Shown: positions 23,938-33,653, numbered from the stretch's first letter. The stretch is DNA of 64,000 nucleotides from Sulfurimonas crateris (GCF_005217605.1 NZ_SZPX01000005.1:124001-188000), one strand, 5' to 3'. Numbers and translations: made by a program. The notes: generated from the sequence alone by a model not told the origin.

Positions 23938-25328
23938 AAGCCGTAGTAAAAGACGGCATAGCGACATTCTTGCCTCAGGGTTTTCTTGATGGTAACAATG
24001 CTGCATCATACCTAAGCATTGAAGATGTAGAGGCTGCCACAAAACTAAAAGCAGATATGATCTTAGTCTCGCTTAAGAGGGTCGTATTTTTCAACCGTAA
24101 CGGTCTGGATATCTTTATAAAACTATTTTCCAAAATCCGCAAAACAAACAGTGCCACGGTAGGGTTTTGCGACTATGATCAAAACAAGTATGAGGCAATA
24201 AGAAGATTTTACAAAGAGGATATCAACTTCTCACTCTTTAAAACTCTCGACATTGCTTATCTCTTCTCCTCAAGCTACAAAAATCAGAACAAAACCATTC
24301 TGGTCTACAGTGATGACAAATCTCAGCGCTCTGCAATTGCTATAGAGTTGCATGACAACGGGCACAATCCGACAATAGCAAAAACACTCAGTGAGTACAA
24401 TGAAAAAAAATGTCAAAAAGGGGCGTTTGACTATGTTGTTGACTCTACATTTTTAGGTCAGATGGGGCAAAAGGTCGCAACAAGAGTGAGCGGAAATGCG
24501 ATCATCTACACAATCTCCTCGTTTTTAGATGTTGAGATAAGCGACAACTTTAACATAGAGTACCACAACAACTCTCTAAACGTAGGTTTTAGGCTCTTTA
24601 TCTTTGACGCATATAAAGTCATCAGTATGAATATTCACGCCCTAAACTTCTTCTCTAAGCTATCTACTTCAGCCGCAGAATACAACGCAACGATCTGTTT
24701 TGTAGGGATGAAGTTTGACAAGACTCCGATCTCGTTTAAAGAGAATATGGAAGATGCGGGAATACTTTTTTATGACCAGATGGATGACATACTCCAAAAC
24801 AAAGAGCTCTTAAAAGAGCTAGGGGCTTCAAGTGCTGCAAATATCAAAAATAAAAGAGTCCTAAACAAAGAGACCGTAATAGAGCTTCCAAAATTCATCA
24901 ATGCCGCAGCCGTTACCATAGAGATGATGACAAACTCAAAAGCGCATAAAGAGTCGGCAAGCGTTCAAAATCTCATCATAGAGAAAAAAGAGGGGAAAAT
25001 AGCAAGTTCTATCGGCTACTACGGTGACTTAGACGGTATGGTGGTCTTGGTCTTTCCATCAGGCATTGCAAAAAAAGCGTGTGAGCTCCTCATAGGCGAA
25101 GATACAAACGACTTAGAGTTAATTCTTGATACATTGGCAGAGCTTGTAAATATAGTGGGCGGAAAGATAAAATCTCTGCTTGCAGATGAAGATATATCTG
25201 TAAATATAACTCTTCCAAGAACCTACCAAGACATAGATAGCCTTCTTGAAGTAGTTGAGAATAGAAAAGGGGTTCAGGTAGAGCTCTCTTTTAACGATGA
25301 TAAATTTCTCTTTTTCTTAACAAGATAA
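23934..25328 (+). CDS. Multi-domain protein with C-terminal CheX/CheC-like domain
   Basis: A 464-aa protein. Residues 1-105 look STAS-like (VKDGIATFLPQGFLDG, then LVSLKRVVFFNRNGLDIFIKLF). A receiver-like middle lacking obvious phospho-acceptor residues follows (TILVYSDDKSQRSAIAIELHDNG), and residues about 310-464 resemble CheX (FINAAAVTIEMM, LVFPSGIAKKACELLIGE, LAELVNIVGGKIKSLLADEDISVNITLP). CheX proteins dephosphorylate CheY-P; the E-x-x-N motif is represented by LAELVNIVGG. Joined to an HDOD partner, it may link stress or phase signals to motility. Domain calls beyond CheX are tentative. Confidence 0.7.
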   Translation: MKAVVKDGIATFLPQGFLDGNNAASYLSIEDVEAATKLKADMILVSLKRVVFFNRNGLDIFIKLFSKIRKTNSATVGFCDYDQNKYEAIRRFYKEDINFSLFKTLDIAYLFSSSYKNQNKTILVYSDDKSQRSAIAIELHDNGHNPTIAKTLSEYNEKKCQKGAFDYVVDSTFLGQMGQKVATRVSGNAIIYTISSFLDVEISDNFNIEYHNNSLNVGFRLFIFDAYKVISMNIHALNFFSKLSTSAAEYNATICFVGMKFDKTPISFKENMEDAGILFYDQMDDILQNKELLKELGASSAANIKNKRVLNKETVIELPKFINAAAVTIEMMTNSKAHKESASVQNLIIEKKEGKIASSIGYYGDLDGMVVLVFPSGIAKKACELLIGEDTNDLELILDTLAELVNIVGGKIKSLLADEDISVNITLPRTYQDIDSLLEVVENRKGVQVELSFNDDKFLFFLTR

Positions 25329-25372
25329 AAGATACAAAATAGTACAATTTCGCAATTAAAGAAGGAAGATAA

Positions 25373-26014
25373 ATGAAAGTAGCTCCTAGCGTTCTATCCG
25401 CTGATTTTGGCAATCTGCAAAGAGATGTTGAAGCCATCTGTGAAGCAGGTTGTGATTTTGTACATGTAGATGTTATGGATGGACACTTTGTTCCAAATCT
25501 GACAATCGGTCCCGTTGTAGTATCGGCTATTGCCGCATCTGCTACAAAACCGCTTGATATCCATCTTATGGTAGAGAACAACACATTTTTTGTGGACCTC
25601 TTTGCCCCTCTTAAACCCGAATATATCTCTTTTCATATAGAAGAGGAGAAACACCCTCACAGGCTTATCCAAAAGATCCGCTCGCTCGGCATAAAACCGG
25701 CAATAGTTCTAAATCCGCACACTCCTCCGGAATCTATAGAGTACCTTTTAGGTGATCTGGATATGGTTCTTTTAATGAGCGTAAACCCTGGCTTTGGCGG
25801 GCAAAGTTTTATTGATACCGTTTTACCAAAAGCAAAAAAACTAAGTGCTATGAGAGACAAGATAAACCCCGCGTGTCTTATAGAGGTTGATGGCGGAGTG
25901 AGCGATAAAAACGTACATCTTTTAAAAGATGCCGGCGTTGATATTGTCGTTGCCGGAAGTTATGTCTTTAATCATGCAAACAAAAAAGAAGCGATAGAGA
26001 GCTTGCAGATATGA
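25373..26014 (+). CDS. rpe: Ribulose-phosphate 3-epimerase
   Basis: A 213-aa TIM-barrel epimerase interconverting ribulose-5-P and xylulose-5-P. The family motifs VAPSVLSADFGNL, VHVDVMDGHFVPNLTIGP, DIHLMVE, MSVNPGFGGQSFI and EVDGGVSDKN are all present, including the two metal-binding Asp residues. GAAGGAAG precedes the ATG. In an autotroph or mixotroph it serves the pentose phosphate pathway. Confidence 0.97.
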   Translation: MKVAPSVLSADFGNLQRDVEAICEAGCDFVHVDVMDGHFVPNLTIGPVVVSAIAASATKPLDIHLMVENNTFFVDLFAPLKPEYISFHIEEEKHPHRLIQKIRSLGIKPAIVLNPHTPPESIEYLLGDLDMVLLMSVNPGFGGQSFIDTVLPKAKKLSAMRDKINPACLIEVDGGVSDKNVHLLKDAGVDIVVAGSYVFNHANKKEAIESLQI

Positions 26015-26015
26015 T

Positions 26016-26096
26016 TTCTTATGCGAAGCATAAAGCTTCAGTGACCACAGCGGTCTTAGCGAAGACAAAGGAATTACTTCCTTTGTCGGACGGATA
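26016..26096. repeat. Three consecutive hairpins between rpe and trpF
   Basis: The gap is nearly all inverted repeats: TTATGC-GAA-GCATAA, GACC-ACAGC-GGTC, and a perfect 10-bp stem GACAAAGGAA/TTCCTTTGTC with a 4-nt loop (about 26071-26093). No T-run follows. The core AAGCTTCAGTGAC resembles AAGCTTTAGTGAC in the gap at 3526, which suggests a short repeated palindromic element. Confidence 0.5.
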
Positions 26097-26103
26097 ATAG
26101 ATA

Positions 26104-26691
26104 ATGCGCACTAAAATTTGCGGGATTACATCTTATGAGGATGCTATGACAGCAATAGAAGCCGGCGCAGATGCGCTGGGCTTTGTTTTTTATGAACCCT
26201 CACCTAGATATATCTCCCCAAAAGAGGCTCGCGCAATTATCAAAAGACTTCCTCCCTTTGTCGAGAAGGTCGCTCTCTTTGTAAACAGCGATGCACAGGT
26301 CATAAACTCCTACTGCCAAGAAGCGGGAGCGACTCTGGCTCAGATCCACTTTGAAGCCCCAGATGAACTTTATGAGCAGCTTTTTGTTCCATATATAAAA
26401 GTGGTTCGTGCCAAAGAGCCAAGCGATATTTTGAAATTCAGCGACGAGTACAGACTTGTCGATGCCTACTGTGAGAGTTACGGCGGAAGCGGTAAAAGAT
26501 TGAACATTGAGTGGTTCAAAGGTGTTGAGTGCTCAAAGATAATACTCGCAGGAGGATTAGATGCACAAAATGTCTCATCTCTCAAAGAGTACGGCTTTTA
26601 CGGTGTCGATGTAAGCAGCGGAGTCGAGCTCTCTTACGGCAAAAAAGATACTTTAAAAGTCAAAGAATTTATAAAAAATGCAAAAAAGTAA
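26104..26691 (+). CDS. trpF: Phosphoribosylanthranilate isomerase
   Basis: A 195-aa TrpF (Amadori rearrangement in tryptophan synthesis). Landmarks: KICGITSYEDAMTAIEAGADALGFVFYEPSPRYISP with the catalytic Cys, IHFEAPDELYEQL, and the phosphate-binding end LAGGLDAQNV and YGVDVSSGVE. Catalytic Cys and the later Asp (LVDAYCESYGGSGK) are in place. The rest of the trp pathway is not nearby. Confidence 0.95.
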   Translation: MRTKICGITSYEDAMTAIEAGADALGFVFYEPSPRYISPKEARAIIKRLPPFVEKVALFVNSDAQVINSYCQEAGATLAQIHFEAPDELYEQLFVPYIKVVRAKEPSDILKFSDEYRLVDAYCESYGGSGKRLNIEWFKGVECSKIILAGGLDAQNVSSLKEYGFYGVDVSSGVELSYGKKDTLKVKEFIKNAKK

Positions 26692-26700
26692 ATAGCGCAG

Positions 26701-27498
26701 ATGCTTAGTACCGACTTCTCATTAGATTCAAAAAGTATTCACAAACTCTCATCAAAAGGGCTCTCTCTAAAGAGCCTTAAAGAGCAGATAGATGAGGATC
26801 TGGAGTTCCTTCTGCAGCTTTGGCACTCTCAAGGTTTGGAGATACTCAAACAGCAGGGAAGCTTCTATTTTGCTACAAAGTTTATTCCGCTTGAGAGCGC
26901 TACATTCTGTATAGTCGATATTGAGACAAACGGCTCAAAAATTGAGAAGCATCAGATAATAGAGATAGCAGCTGTAAAGGTGAAAGGTGGCAAGATCATA
27001 GAGACGTTCGACTCACTTGTCAACTGCAAAGAGATAAATCCGCACATAACAGAAATAACCGGCATAAGTACCGAGGACACAAAAGATGCACCAAGCTTAA
27101 AAGAGGTCATGTATGAGTTTAAAAACTTTTTATCAGACTCAGTATTTGTTGCGCACGATGTAAAATTTGACTATAGGTTTATCTCTTTGAGCCTTCAGAA
27201 GGTAGGATTGGTACCTCTTTTAAACAGAAGCCTCTGTTCACTCTCACTAGCTGAGAGGACCATTGCATCATATAGATATGCGCTCTCGTATCTAAATGAG
27301 TCGTTCAGTCTAAACCCTAGTGCAACTCATCATAGAGCAATGAGCGATGTACTTACAACATACGAACTCTTTAAGTTGTCTCTTGGTAATTTGGATGAGG
27401 GTATAAAAAATGTTGAAGATCTTATAAAGTTTTCAAAAGAGGGAAAAATACTAAAAAGACCGAGGTTTGACCCTCTGCTTGAAGAAGCAAAAGAGTAG
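26701..27498 (+). CDS. DnaQ-like 3'-5' exonuclease (DEDDh family)
   Basis: A 265-aa protein with the DEDDh exonuclease core: Exo I VDIETNG near residue 74, Exo II FVAHDVKFDYRF near 150 and Exo III HHRAMSDVLTTYEL near 212. A ~65-residue N-terminal extension precedes the domain. It may serve as the proofreading epsilon subunit or a stand-alone repair exonuclease. It lies 9 bp after trpF and ends exactly at the convergent accA stop. Confidence 0.88.
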   Translation: MLSTDFSLDSKSIHKLSSKGLSLKSLKEQIDEDLEFLLQLWHSQGLEILKQQGSFYFATKFIPLESATFCIVDIETNGSKIEKHQIIEIAAVKVKGGKIIETFDSLVNCKEINPHITEITGISTEDTKDAPSLKEVMYEFKNFLSDSVFVAHDVKFDYRFISLSLQKVGLVPLLNRSLCSLSLAERTIASYRYALSYLNESFSLNPSATHHRAMSDVLTTYELFKLSLGNLDEGIKNVEDLIKFSKEGKILKRPRFDPLLEEAKE

Positions 27499-28434
27499 TT
27501 ATTCGCTATATGCTCCAACGCCTGTAAGCTTTTTATATCTAGCTTCCATTCTCTCTTCTTCGCTCATTGCGCGAAGTTTCGTTAGCTCTTCTAAAAAGTA
27601 CTCACCGATTGCAGCTGCTGCACCGTCTCTGTCTCTATGAGCGCCTATAAGCGGCTCAGCTATAATATCATCAATTAGATCCAACTCTTTTAGGTCTTCA
27701 CTCGTTATCTTCATAGCATTTGTTGCGGCTTCTGCTTTTGCGGGGTCGTTCCATAAAATTGCAGAACACCCCTCAGGCGAGATAACGCTAAATACAGAGT
27801 ATCTCATCATAGCGAACTTATCTGCAACACCGATAGCAAGAGCACCACCGCTTCCGCCTTCTCCGATAACTACAGAGATCGTCGGTGTTTTAAGCTCTGA
27901 GAGTTCAAGAAGATTTCTAGCGATCGCTTCACTCTGATTTCTCTCTTCAGCTCCGATTCCAGGATATGCGCCCGGAGTGTCTATAAGCATAAGCACGGGA
28001 ATATTAAATTTTTCAGCAAGCTTTGCTGCACGAAGAGCTTTTCTATACCCCTCAGGATGCGGCATACCGAAATTTCTTTTTATCTTATTCTTTGTTCCGC
28101 GACCTTTTTGCTCACCGATAACCATAACTTTTTCGTTTCCGATATAGCCGATGTAGCAAAGAATTGCAGCATCATCACGAAAGTGTCTGTCGCCATGTAT
28201 CTCGTACTTGTCTCTCATAAGCAGATTGATATAATCAAGTGCATAAGGTCTGTCGGTATGGCGAGCAAGCTGTAGCTTTTGAAAAGGAGAGAGATTGTTA
28301 AATATCTTTGAGACTTCTTTGTCCAAGTTCTCTTGGAGGCTTTGAAGTGCAACTTCGTCATGACGAACCTGCGCAGAGATTATATCCTCTTGAATAAACT
28401 TGATCTTATACTCAAAGTCTAAATATGTTGCCAA
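27499..28434 (-). CDS. accA: Acetyl-CoA carboxylase carboxyltransferase subunit alpha
   Basis: A 311-aa AccA, which with AccD transfers CO2 from biotin to acetyl-CoA in fatty acid synthesis. Characteristic segments are [82 protein letters not shown] and [10 protein letters not shown]. It is cotranscribed with fabF and probably acpP. Confidence 0.97.
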   Translation of the reverse strand: MATYLDFEYKIKFIQEDIISAQVRHDEVALQSLQENLDKEVSKIFNNLSPFQKLQLARHTDRPYALDYINLLMRDKYEIHGDRHFRDDAAILCYIGYIGNEKVMVIGEQKGRGTKNKIKRNFGMPHPEGYRKALRAAKLAEKFNIPVLMLIDTPGAYPGIGAEERNQSEAIARNLLELSELKTPTISVVIGEGGSGGALAIGVADKFAMMRYSVFSVISPEGCSAILWNDPAKAEAATNAMKITSEDLKELDLIDDIIAEPLIGAHRDRDGAAAAIGEYFLEELTKLRAMSEEERMEARYKKLTGVGAYSE

Positions 28435-28449
28435 ATCAGATCCTTATAC

Positions 28450-29667
28450 TTAGATTTTTTTGAATATTAAAACGCCGTTTGTTCCGCCAAAGCCAAAAGA
28501 GTTACTCATAACAGTATTTAGTTCGGCGCGTCTTGCCTTATTTGGAACAATATCGAGATCACAATTTTCATCTGGATTTTTATAATTGATGGTCGGAGGG
28601 ATTATTCCATCACGCATAGCCATTAGACATACTACAGCCTCAATACCGCCTGCTGCACCAAGACAGTGACCTATCTGACCTTTTATAGAGCTCATCGGAG
28701 GACAGTTCTCTTTACCGCCTAGCAGCTCTTTAACTGCAGTGGTCTCATTCTTATCGTTTATCGGTGTACTTGTTCCATGCGCATTTACATAGTCTAGTTT
28801 AGGCTTACCAGCCATTGTATACGCTGCTTTCATAGCACGAGCTGGACCGTCAAGGCTTGGAGTGGTAATGTGGTTTGCATCGCCGCTCTCACCAAAACCT
28901 ATGATCTCTCCGTAGATATTTGCTCCGCGAGCAACTGCTTCTTCATATACCTCTAAAACAAGTGCTGCCGCACCCTCTCCCATAACAAAACCGTCACGCT
29001 CTGCGTCAAAAGGACGAGAAGCTTTCTTAGGGTCATCGTTTCTTGTCGATAGCGCTTTCATCGAAGCAAATCCGCCTACACCGACACCTGTTATTGCGCA
29101 CTCAGCTGAAACAACTAGCATCTTATCCGCTCCGCCGCACATAATTGTCTTTACCGCTTCGCTTATTGCGTGAGTCCCTGCAGCACATGCTGTTACACTT
29201 GATAAGTTAGGTCCCTTTGTTCCGTGCTCTATAGAGACAAAACCGCCAAGCATATTTACAAGAGCTCCGGGGATAAAAAATGGACTTATTCTTTTTGAAC
29301 CTTTGGTCTCTAAGATAACAGAGTTTTTCTCGATTGATGGTAGTCCGCCGATACCAGAACCAGCACTTATACCGAATCTCTCCATATCTGTATCTTGCGG
29401 AAGGTTGGCTTCAGCCATCGCTTCTTGTGCAGCTTTTAGGCCAAGGTGGATAAATCTGTCCGCTTTTTTGACCTCTTTTGCTTCCATTACCGTTGAAGGG
29501 TCAAAATCTTTAACCTCTCCTGCTATTTTTACGCTGTAATTTTCTGGGTCAAAAAGAGTAATAGTATCAATTCCGCATTCGCCGTCACATATAGCTTTAA
29601 AAGAACTCTCTTTATCATTTCCAACTGCATTTATCATGCCTAAACCAGTAACTACAACTCTTTTCAT
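28450..29667 (-). CDS. fabF: 3-oxoacyl-ACP synthase II
   Basis: A 405-aa condensing enzyme with the catalytic Cys in SVTACAAGTHAI, the two histidines in NAHGTSTPINDKNE and KGQIGHCLGAAG, and the C-terminal NSFGFGGTNGVLIF. It extends acyl-ACP with malonyl-ACP. It sits between acpP and accA on the same strand, the usual Campylobacterota fatty-acid cluster. Confidence 0.97.
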   Translation of the reverse strand: MKRVVVTGLGMINAVGNDKESSFKAICDGECGIDTITLFDPENYSVKIAGEVKDFDPSTVMEAKEVKKADRFIHLGLKAAQEAMAEANLPQDTDMERFGISAGSGIGGLPSIEKNSVILETKGSKRISPFFIPGALVNMLGGFVSIEHGTKGPNLSSVTACAAGTHAISEAVKTIMCGGADKMLVVSAECAITGVGVGGFASMKALSTRNDDPKKASRPFDAERDGFVMGEGAAALVLEVYEEAVARGANIYGEIIGFGESGDANHITTPSLDGPARAMKAAYTMAGKPKLDYVNAHGTSTPINDKNETTAVKELLGGKENCPPMSSIKGQIGHCLGAAGGIEAVVCLMAMRDGIIPPTINYKNPDENCDLDIVPNKARRAELNTVMSNSFGFGGTNGVLIFKKI

Positions 29668-29725
29668 TAAAATCTCCGTAAAAAATATAAAATACTTTTT
29701 AAAAGTCAGAAAATATGCTGACCAC

Positions 29726-29760
29726 TAAAAAATATTTGCTACCGAGGAGCCCCTCAGTAG
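29726..29760 (-). terminator. Terminator/attenuator between acpP and fabF
   Basis: On the - strand CTACTGAGG-GGCT-CCTCGGTAG forms a 9-bp stem followed within 12 nt by a run of Ts. A second hairpin (GTCAG/CTGAC) lies next to it at 29705-29722. Partial termination here would give much more acpP than fabF mRNA, fitting the high demand for ACP. Confidence 0.65.
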
Positions 29761-29772
29761 GTATTTAGACGA

Positions 29773-30000
29773 TTATTTGTTCTCTATATAGTTAACAACG
29801 TCTTTAACAGTTTGAATCTTTTCTGCTTCATCATCAGGGATTTCGATATCGAATTTCTCTTCAAGTGCCATTACTAATTCAACAACATCAAGGCTATCAG
29901 CACCTAAATCTTCTACAAACTTCGCGTCTTCTTTTACTTCATCAGCATTAACGCCTAATTGTTCAACTACTACTTCTCTAATATCATCTAAAAGTGCCAT
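29773..30000 (-). CDS. acpP: Acyl carrier protein
   Basis: A 75-aa ACP with the phosphopantetheine attachment Ser in [31 protein letters not shown]. Acidic, normal length. It carries acyl chains for FabF, FabG and the rest of the synthase. Confidence 0.98.
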   Translation of the reverse strand: MALLDDIREVVVEQLGVNADEVKEDAKFVEDLGADSLDVVELVMALEEKFDIEIPDDEAEKIQTVKDVVNYIENK

Positions 30001-30109
30001 TCTAGCTCCTATGTTTGTGTATAAAATTTCGTAATTGTATCATATTTATCTTAAATAACTATCTGAGCAATAAAATTCAAAAGAGCTTCTTTTATGAGGT
30101 TAAAAGAGC

Positions 30110-30799
30110 CTATCCAAACATATTTCTAAATTTTTTTGCACCATCTTTACTTGATTCTACTGTATCGGATACATTTTTAAATCTAAAACGCAGCTTGCTT
30201 TGCTCTATTGTCTCTATCTCTTTTATTTCATCAACGTTGATAAGAAAAGAGCGATGAATCCGAACAAAATTGTGCCCATGAAGTTTTTTTTCAAGGTCAG
30301 AGATCTTCTGTGCATAGTAGGAGAATCCCTTTGCACTTCGAAGCATCACTTCACTTAAATCTGCTTTGACGTAGTAGATCTCCTCCGGTTTTAAGAGCAG
30401 GTAGTTATCCCCTGTTTTACTCAGTATTCTAAGATCCTGATCTTTTTGCTTTGAGCTGTTTAGGCGCTCTATAGTCTGTTTTACCTGCTCAAGAGAGTAC
30501 GGCTTTACCAAGTAGCCTACTGCTCCGATATCAAAGGCTTTGAGAGCATGCTCTTCGTAGGCTGTCTGAAAAACAATAGCGATATTTGGATCTATATATT
30601 TAAGCTCGTATCCCAGTTCTAATCCGCTCACTTTTGGCATATTTATATCCAAAAAGACGATATCTGCACTCTCTTGCCTAAGTGCTTTTATAGCCTCATC
30701 TGCATTTGATGCCTCTATCGCATCATGTCCAAGAGTTCGTAACATCCTTGCAAGGCGGGCTCTTGCGAGCTCCTCATCATCTACTATTACTATTTTCAT
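30110..30799 (-). CDS. LytTR-family response regulator
   Basis: A 229-aa regulator: receiver domain (residues 1-118) with the phospho-acceptor Asp in DIVFLDINMPKVSGLEL and the YLVKPYS lysine, then a LytTR DNA-binding domain (about 130-229) with IYYVKADLSEVMLRSAKG, KKLHGHNFVRIHRSFLINVDEI. It overlaps its sensor kinase gene by 23 bp. Last gene of a - strand operon that also holds a CrtI-like FAD protein. LytTR regulators usually bind paired direct repeats upstream of targets. Confidence 0.93.
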   Translation of the reverse strand: MKIVIVDDEELARARLARMLRTLGHDAIEASNADEAIKALRQESADIVFLDINMPKVSGLELGYELKYIDPNIAIVFQTAYEEHALKAFDIGAVGYLVKPYSLEQVKQTIERLNSSKQKDQDLRILSKTGDNYLLLKPEEIYYVKADLSEVMLRSAKGFSYYAQKISDLEKKLHGHNFVRIHRSFLINVDEIKEIETIEQSKLRFRFKNVSDTVESSKDGAKKFRNMFG

Positions 30800-31793
30800 T
30801 ACAACTTCCCAGATATATATAAAATGTAGGCTCTATTTTATCATAGACCTCTACACTTCCTCCGCATAAGAGCTCAAGCCTCTGCTGTAAGTTTGAAAGC
30901 CCTACTCCAAACTTATCTCCCATCATGCTCTCTCCATCATTTTTTATAATTATAAGATTTTTTTTCTCTTCAAAAGAGATAAAAATATTTAGACTCTCTT
31001 TACCTTGGTCAAATCCGTGTTTGATCGCATTTTCTACAAGAAGCTGTACTGAAAACTTAGGCAGCCTCCAGAGCTTTGAAATTGGTTTTATATGAAGTTT
31101 TATTTTATTGCCAAAACGGATATTTTCCAACTCTACATAATCTTTAACATTTCGTATCTCATCTTCAAGACTAAGAAGAGCTTTTTCATTCATGGTGTTA
31201 CGCAAAAATGCCGAAACTCTCAATATTGCCTCTTCTGCCTTATCTTTATCATGATGTATAAGCTCGGCTATTGAGTTAAGGGCGTTAAATAGAAAATGAG
31301 GATTTAGCTGTGTCTCAAGAGAGCGCAGACGACTTTGAACATACTCATAATCAATAAGATCTTTTTGGTTTCTCATCTTTACAAATCTATATAGCAGTGC
31401 CCCCACAATATAAGTCAAAACACCTATTGATACGGAGACAGCGGCTATTTGCTCCTCAAATGAAGTTATAAGTTTTATATGTAAAATCTTTGCTAAAAAA
31501 ACACTTACAAGAGTTCCCAAAAAACCGGATAAAAATGAAAAAAGCATAGAGAGCGGTGTCCAGTATATCTCAGGCAGTTTGGGAAGGATTTTTTTGTTCA
31601 TGTAAGAGATAAAAACAAGAGCAAAAAGCGCGATGCCCACTCCTATTAAAGCGCCAAAAACAGCCCCTTCAATCCATGGGTACTCCAATAGCATATAACC
31701 CAAAGAGGACAAAAACATTCCAAAGAAAAGCCCGATAAGCAGTATATAAAACCAATCTTTTGCTTTTATGTGAAGAGCTATATTATGCACCAA
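30777..31793 (-). CDS. LytS-type membrane sensor histidine kinase
   Basis: A 338-aa kinase. The first ~150 residues hold four to five membrane helices with no large external domain. The His-kinase box is LETQLNPHFLFNALNSIAEL (phospho-His in NPHFLFN) and the ATPase part includes LVENAIKHGFDQG and GVGLSNLQQRLELL. The partner regulator overlaps the 3' end. The sensed signal is probably in or near the membrane; redox state or light-driven damage are guesses from the neighbouring genes. Confidence 0.92.
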   Translation of the reverse strand: MVHNIALHIKAKDWFYILLIGLFFGMFLSSLGYMLLEYPWIEGAVFGALIGVGIALFALVFISYMNKKILPKLPEIYWTPLSMLFSFLSGFLGTLVSVFLAKILHIKLITSFEEQIAAVSVSIGVLTYIVGALLYRFVKMRNQKDLIDYEYVQSRLRSLETQLNPHFLFNALNSIAELIHHDKDKAEEAILRVSAFLRNTMNEKALLSLEDEIRNVKDYVELENIRFGNKIKLHIKPISKLWRLPKFSVQLLVENAIKHGFDQGKESLNIFISFEEKKNLIIIKNDGESMMGDKFGVGLSNLQQRLELLCGGSVEVYDKIEPTFYIYLGSCNENSNSR

Positions 31794-33204
31794 GGAGCCT
31801 TTGGAGATTTTTTACTCCCAGCATAACACCCGGCCAGCCTTGAGCGGCAAAGACCGTATCCCCGACATTGTAAAGGTTTTTTATTGGCGTGTCATTTCCG
31901 GGCAAAAATGGAAGAAAGTTCTTAAATGTCATTGCGTTGCCTCCAAGTTGTGCTCTTTTTATGTAGCGATCAAATGTTTTTGAAGTCGCACCAAAGCTCT
32001 GCACTACTTCATCTTTTTCTATCCCAAGTTTTTCGAGGATCAATGCTTTAAGTATATCTTCAAGCTCCCTTTTTTTAGCTTTATAACTCTCTTTATCTTC
32101 CCAGTATCTGCTGTCTGTGTGCACTGATGCTGTAATACTATAGTAACCTTTAGGCGCGAATCTACTCTCCTCTTTATCCGAAAAAGAGACAAATACAGCC
32201 TTTGAGATAGTGTGTGGAAATTGATTCTCTTGAATGATTTGGTAGTGATGGTGAAAATCTCTCTCGCTCTTTATGGTCATATAGAGCATAAACGAACTTT
32301 GATGATTATCCAATTTTTCATACTTTTTATAATAATCTTTTATCTTAGAGTCGCTAAAAAGTTTGCCGCTCTCATAAACCGTTGAGTTTAAGATCACTTT
32401 TTTTGCCTTAAACACCTCATCTTTTAGATGCAGCTCAAAATATTCGCTATGACGCACTATCGATCTTACTTCACTTTTTCTATGCACCTCGCCAACGCGC
32501 TTGGTTATGCCGTCAAAAAGAGTGCTAAAACCGCCTTTGACATAGTAATTTTCATTGAAAGTATAAGCGAGTGAGAGTGCAGCGGTAAAGAAATTTATCT
32601 CTCTTAGCGGTGCTTGTGCGACAATGAGTACCTGAGACTCTAAAAATCCAAAATACTCCTTGTCGATTATTCCAAAAAAATCCTCTATAAAACTCTTGGC
32701 ATCTGCTAAAAGATACTTTTTAAACTTTGAAAAAAGTGGCACAAAACTAAGAAGCGATCTCGTTTTTGAGAAGATGTTCGCATTTGCATAGTAGTGTCCG
32801 CTAAAAGTGTAAAACTCTTGGTTTATCTTATATACCATCTCCCAAAATGCTCTGTTTTTTGCGTGCGGATAGTTGGAGTGGAGTATTTCAAAGAATTGAT
32901 CAAAGTCTCTATATCTGAGGGTTGTTTTTTCATTTTGTATAACAACGATAGATGGATCGGTTCTTATAAGATCGGGTTTAAAATCAATGAGCTCAAATAT
33001 CTCTTTTACAATATGCCCCTCTTCATATCCGGCAAAAGTTGTCGCACCTGTGTTGTAACTATAGCCGCCTCTTGAAAAAGAGGAGCTGCAACCGCCAAGA
33101 TATGGCTCTTTTTCAAACAAGATGACATCATACCCTTTAGCGCTCAAAAGAGCAGCTATAGAACTTCCACCGATGCCAGAACCCACTACTGCAAAATCTT
33201 TCAT
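31783..33204 (-). CDS. CrtI/CrtISO-like FAD-dependent oxidoreductase
   Basis: A 473-aa phytoene desaturase/carotenoid isomerase-family flavoprotein. The dinucleotide fold VVGSGIGGSSIAALLSAKGYDVILFEKEPYLGGCSSSF is at the N-terminus, and the C-terminal signature NLYNVGDTVFAAQGWPGVMLGVKN closes the FAD site. The ATG at 33204 is preferred to the GTG one codon earlier. No other carotenoid genes are visible here, so the substrate may instead be a different polyene, quinone or lipid. It overlaps the kinase gene by 11 bp. Confidence 0.83.
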   Translation of the reverse strand: MKDFAVVGSGIGGSSIAALLSAKGYDVILFEKEPYLGGCSSSFSRGGYSYNTGATTFAGYEEGHIVKEIFELIDFKPDLIRTDPSIVVIQNEKTTLRYRDFDQFFEILHSNYPHAKNRAFWEMVYKINQEFYTFSGHYYANANIFSKTRSLLSFVPLFSKFKKYLLADAKSFIEDFFGIIDKEYFGFLESQVLIVAQAPLREINFFTAALSLAYTFNENYYVKGGFSTLFDGITKRVGEVHRKSEVRSIVRHSEYFELHLKDEVFKAKKVILNSTVYESGKLFSDSKIKDYYKKYEKLDNHQSSFMLYMTIKSERDFHHHYQIIQENQFPHTISKAVFVSFSDKEESRFAPKGYYSITASVHTDSRYWEDKESYKAKKRELEDILKALILEKLGIEKDEVVQSFGATSKTFDRYIKRAQLGGNAMTFKNFLPFLPGNDTPIKNLYNVGDTVFAAQGWPGVMLGVKNLQRLLGA

Positions 33205-33213
33205 CACAAAGCT

Positions 33214-33570
33214 CTAATCGATCAAAAAATCTGCCAAATTATTTTTTCCGTAACTTATTGCAGGATTTTTATCTTTGATCTGCTTTGCAATAAGAGCCAT
33301 TATCGTTTTTACACCGTCTGTTTTCTCAGGATCTGTCAAAGGCAAAAGTCTCACGGTCAGACTTGATGGCTTTTGTGTAAGCTGCACAAAAAAACTCTGG
33401 TTTTTTCCATTTTCAATAGCAAGAGCCTCTATAAGAGAGGTCTGTTGAGTTGCATTTATATACTTGTCCAAAACCTTTAACATGCCGCCTTCTATCTTGT
33501 TGGCAAACGGCTCAACTACATCAAAAGCCTCTTTTGTAGAGTTGATATTTTCTAAAACTATATGCGGCAT
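33214..33570 (-). CDS. Hypothetical 118-aa protein heading the CrtI-like operon
   Basis: I do not recognise this family. It has no signal peptide or membrane helix; it looks like a small alpha/beta protein (QQTSLIEALAIENGKNQSFFVQLTQKP, SLTVRLLPLTDPEKTDGV). GGAGAT precedes the ATG. It is 9 bp upstream of the CrtI-like gene and has a GACA-N6-GGGTACT motif 49 bp upstream of its start. Confidence 0.75.
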   Translation of the reverse strand: MPHIVLENINSTKEAFDVVEPFANKIEGGMLKVLDKYINATQQTSLIEALAIENGKNQSFFVQLTQKPSSLTVRLLPLTDPEKTDGVKTIMALIAKQIKDKNPAISYGKNNLADFLID

Positions 33571-33618
33571 CTGTATCTCCTTGTTTTAACTCTATTTTAT
33601 ATTAAAAAAATAGAATCT

Positions 33619-33635
33619 AGTACCCTAATTTTGTC
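33619..33635 (-). promoter_or_regulatory. Shared GACA-N6-GRGTACY motif, copy for the 33570 operon
   Basis: On the - strand GACA, AAATTA, GGGTACT, ending 49 bp before the start of the hypothetical gene. The same motif with the same spacing precedes the genes at 36160 and 38249. GACA could be part of a -35 box, with TCTATT 17 bp later as a weak -10 and the GTAC dyad inside the spacer. Confidence 0.5.
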
Positions 33636-33653
33636 AGTTTAAGTGGGTTTTTC

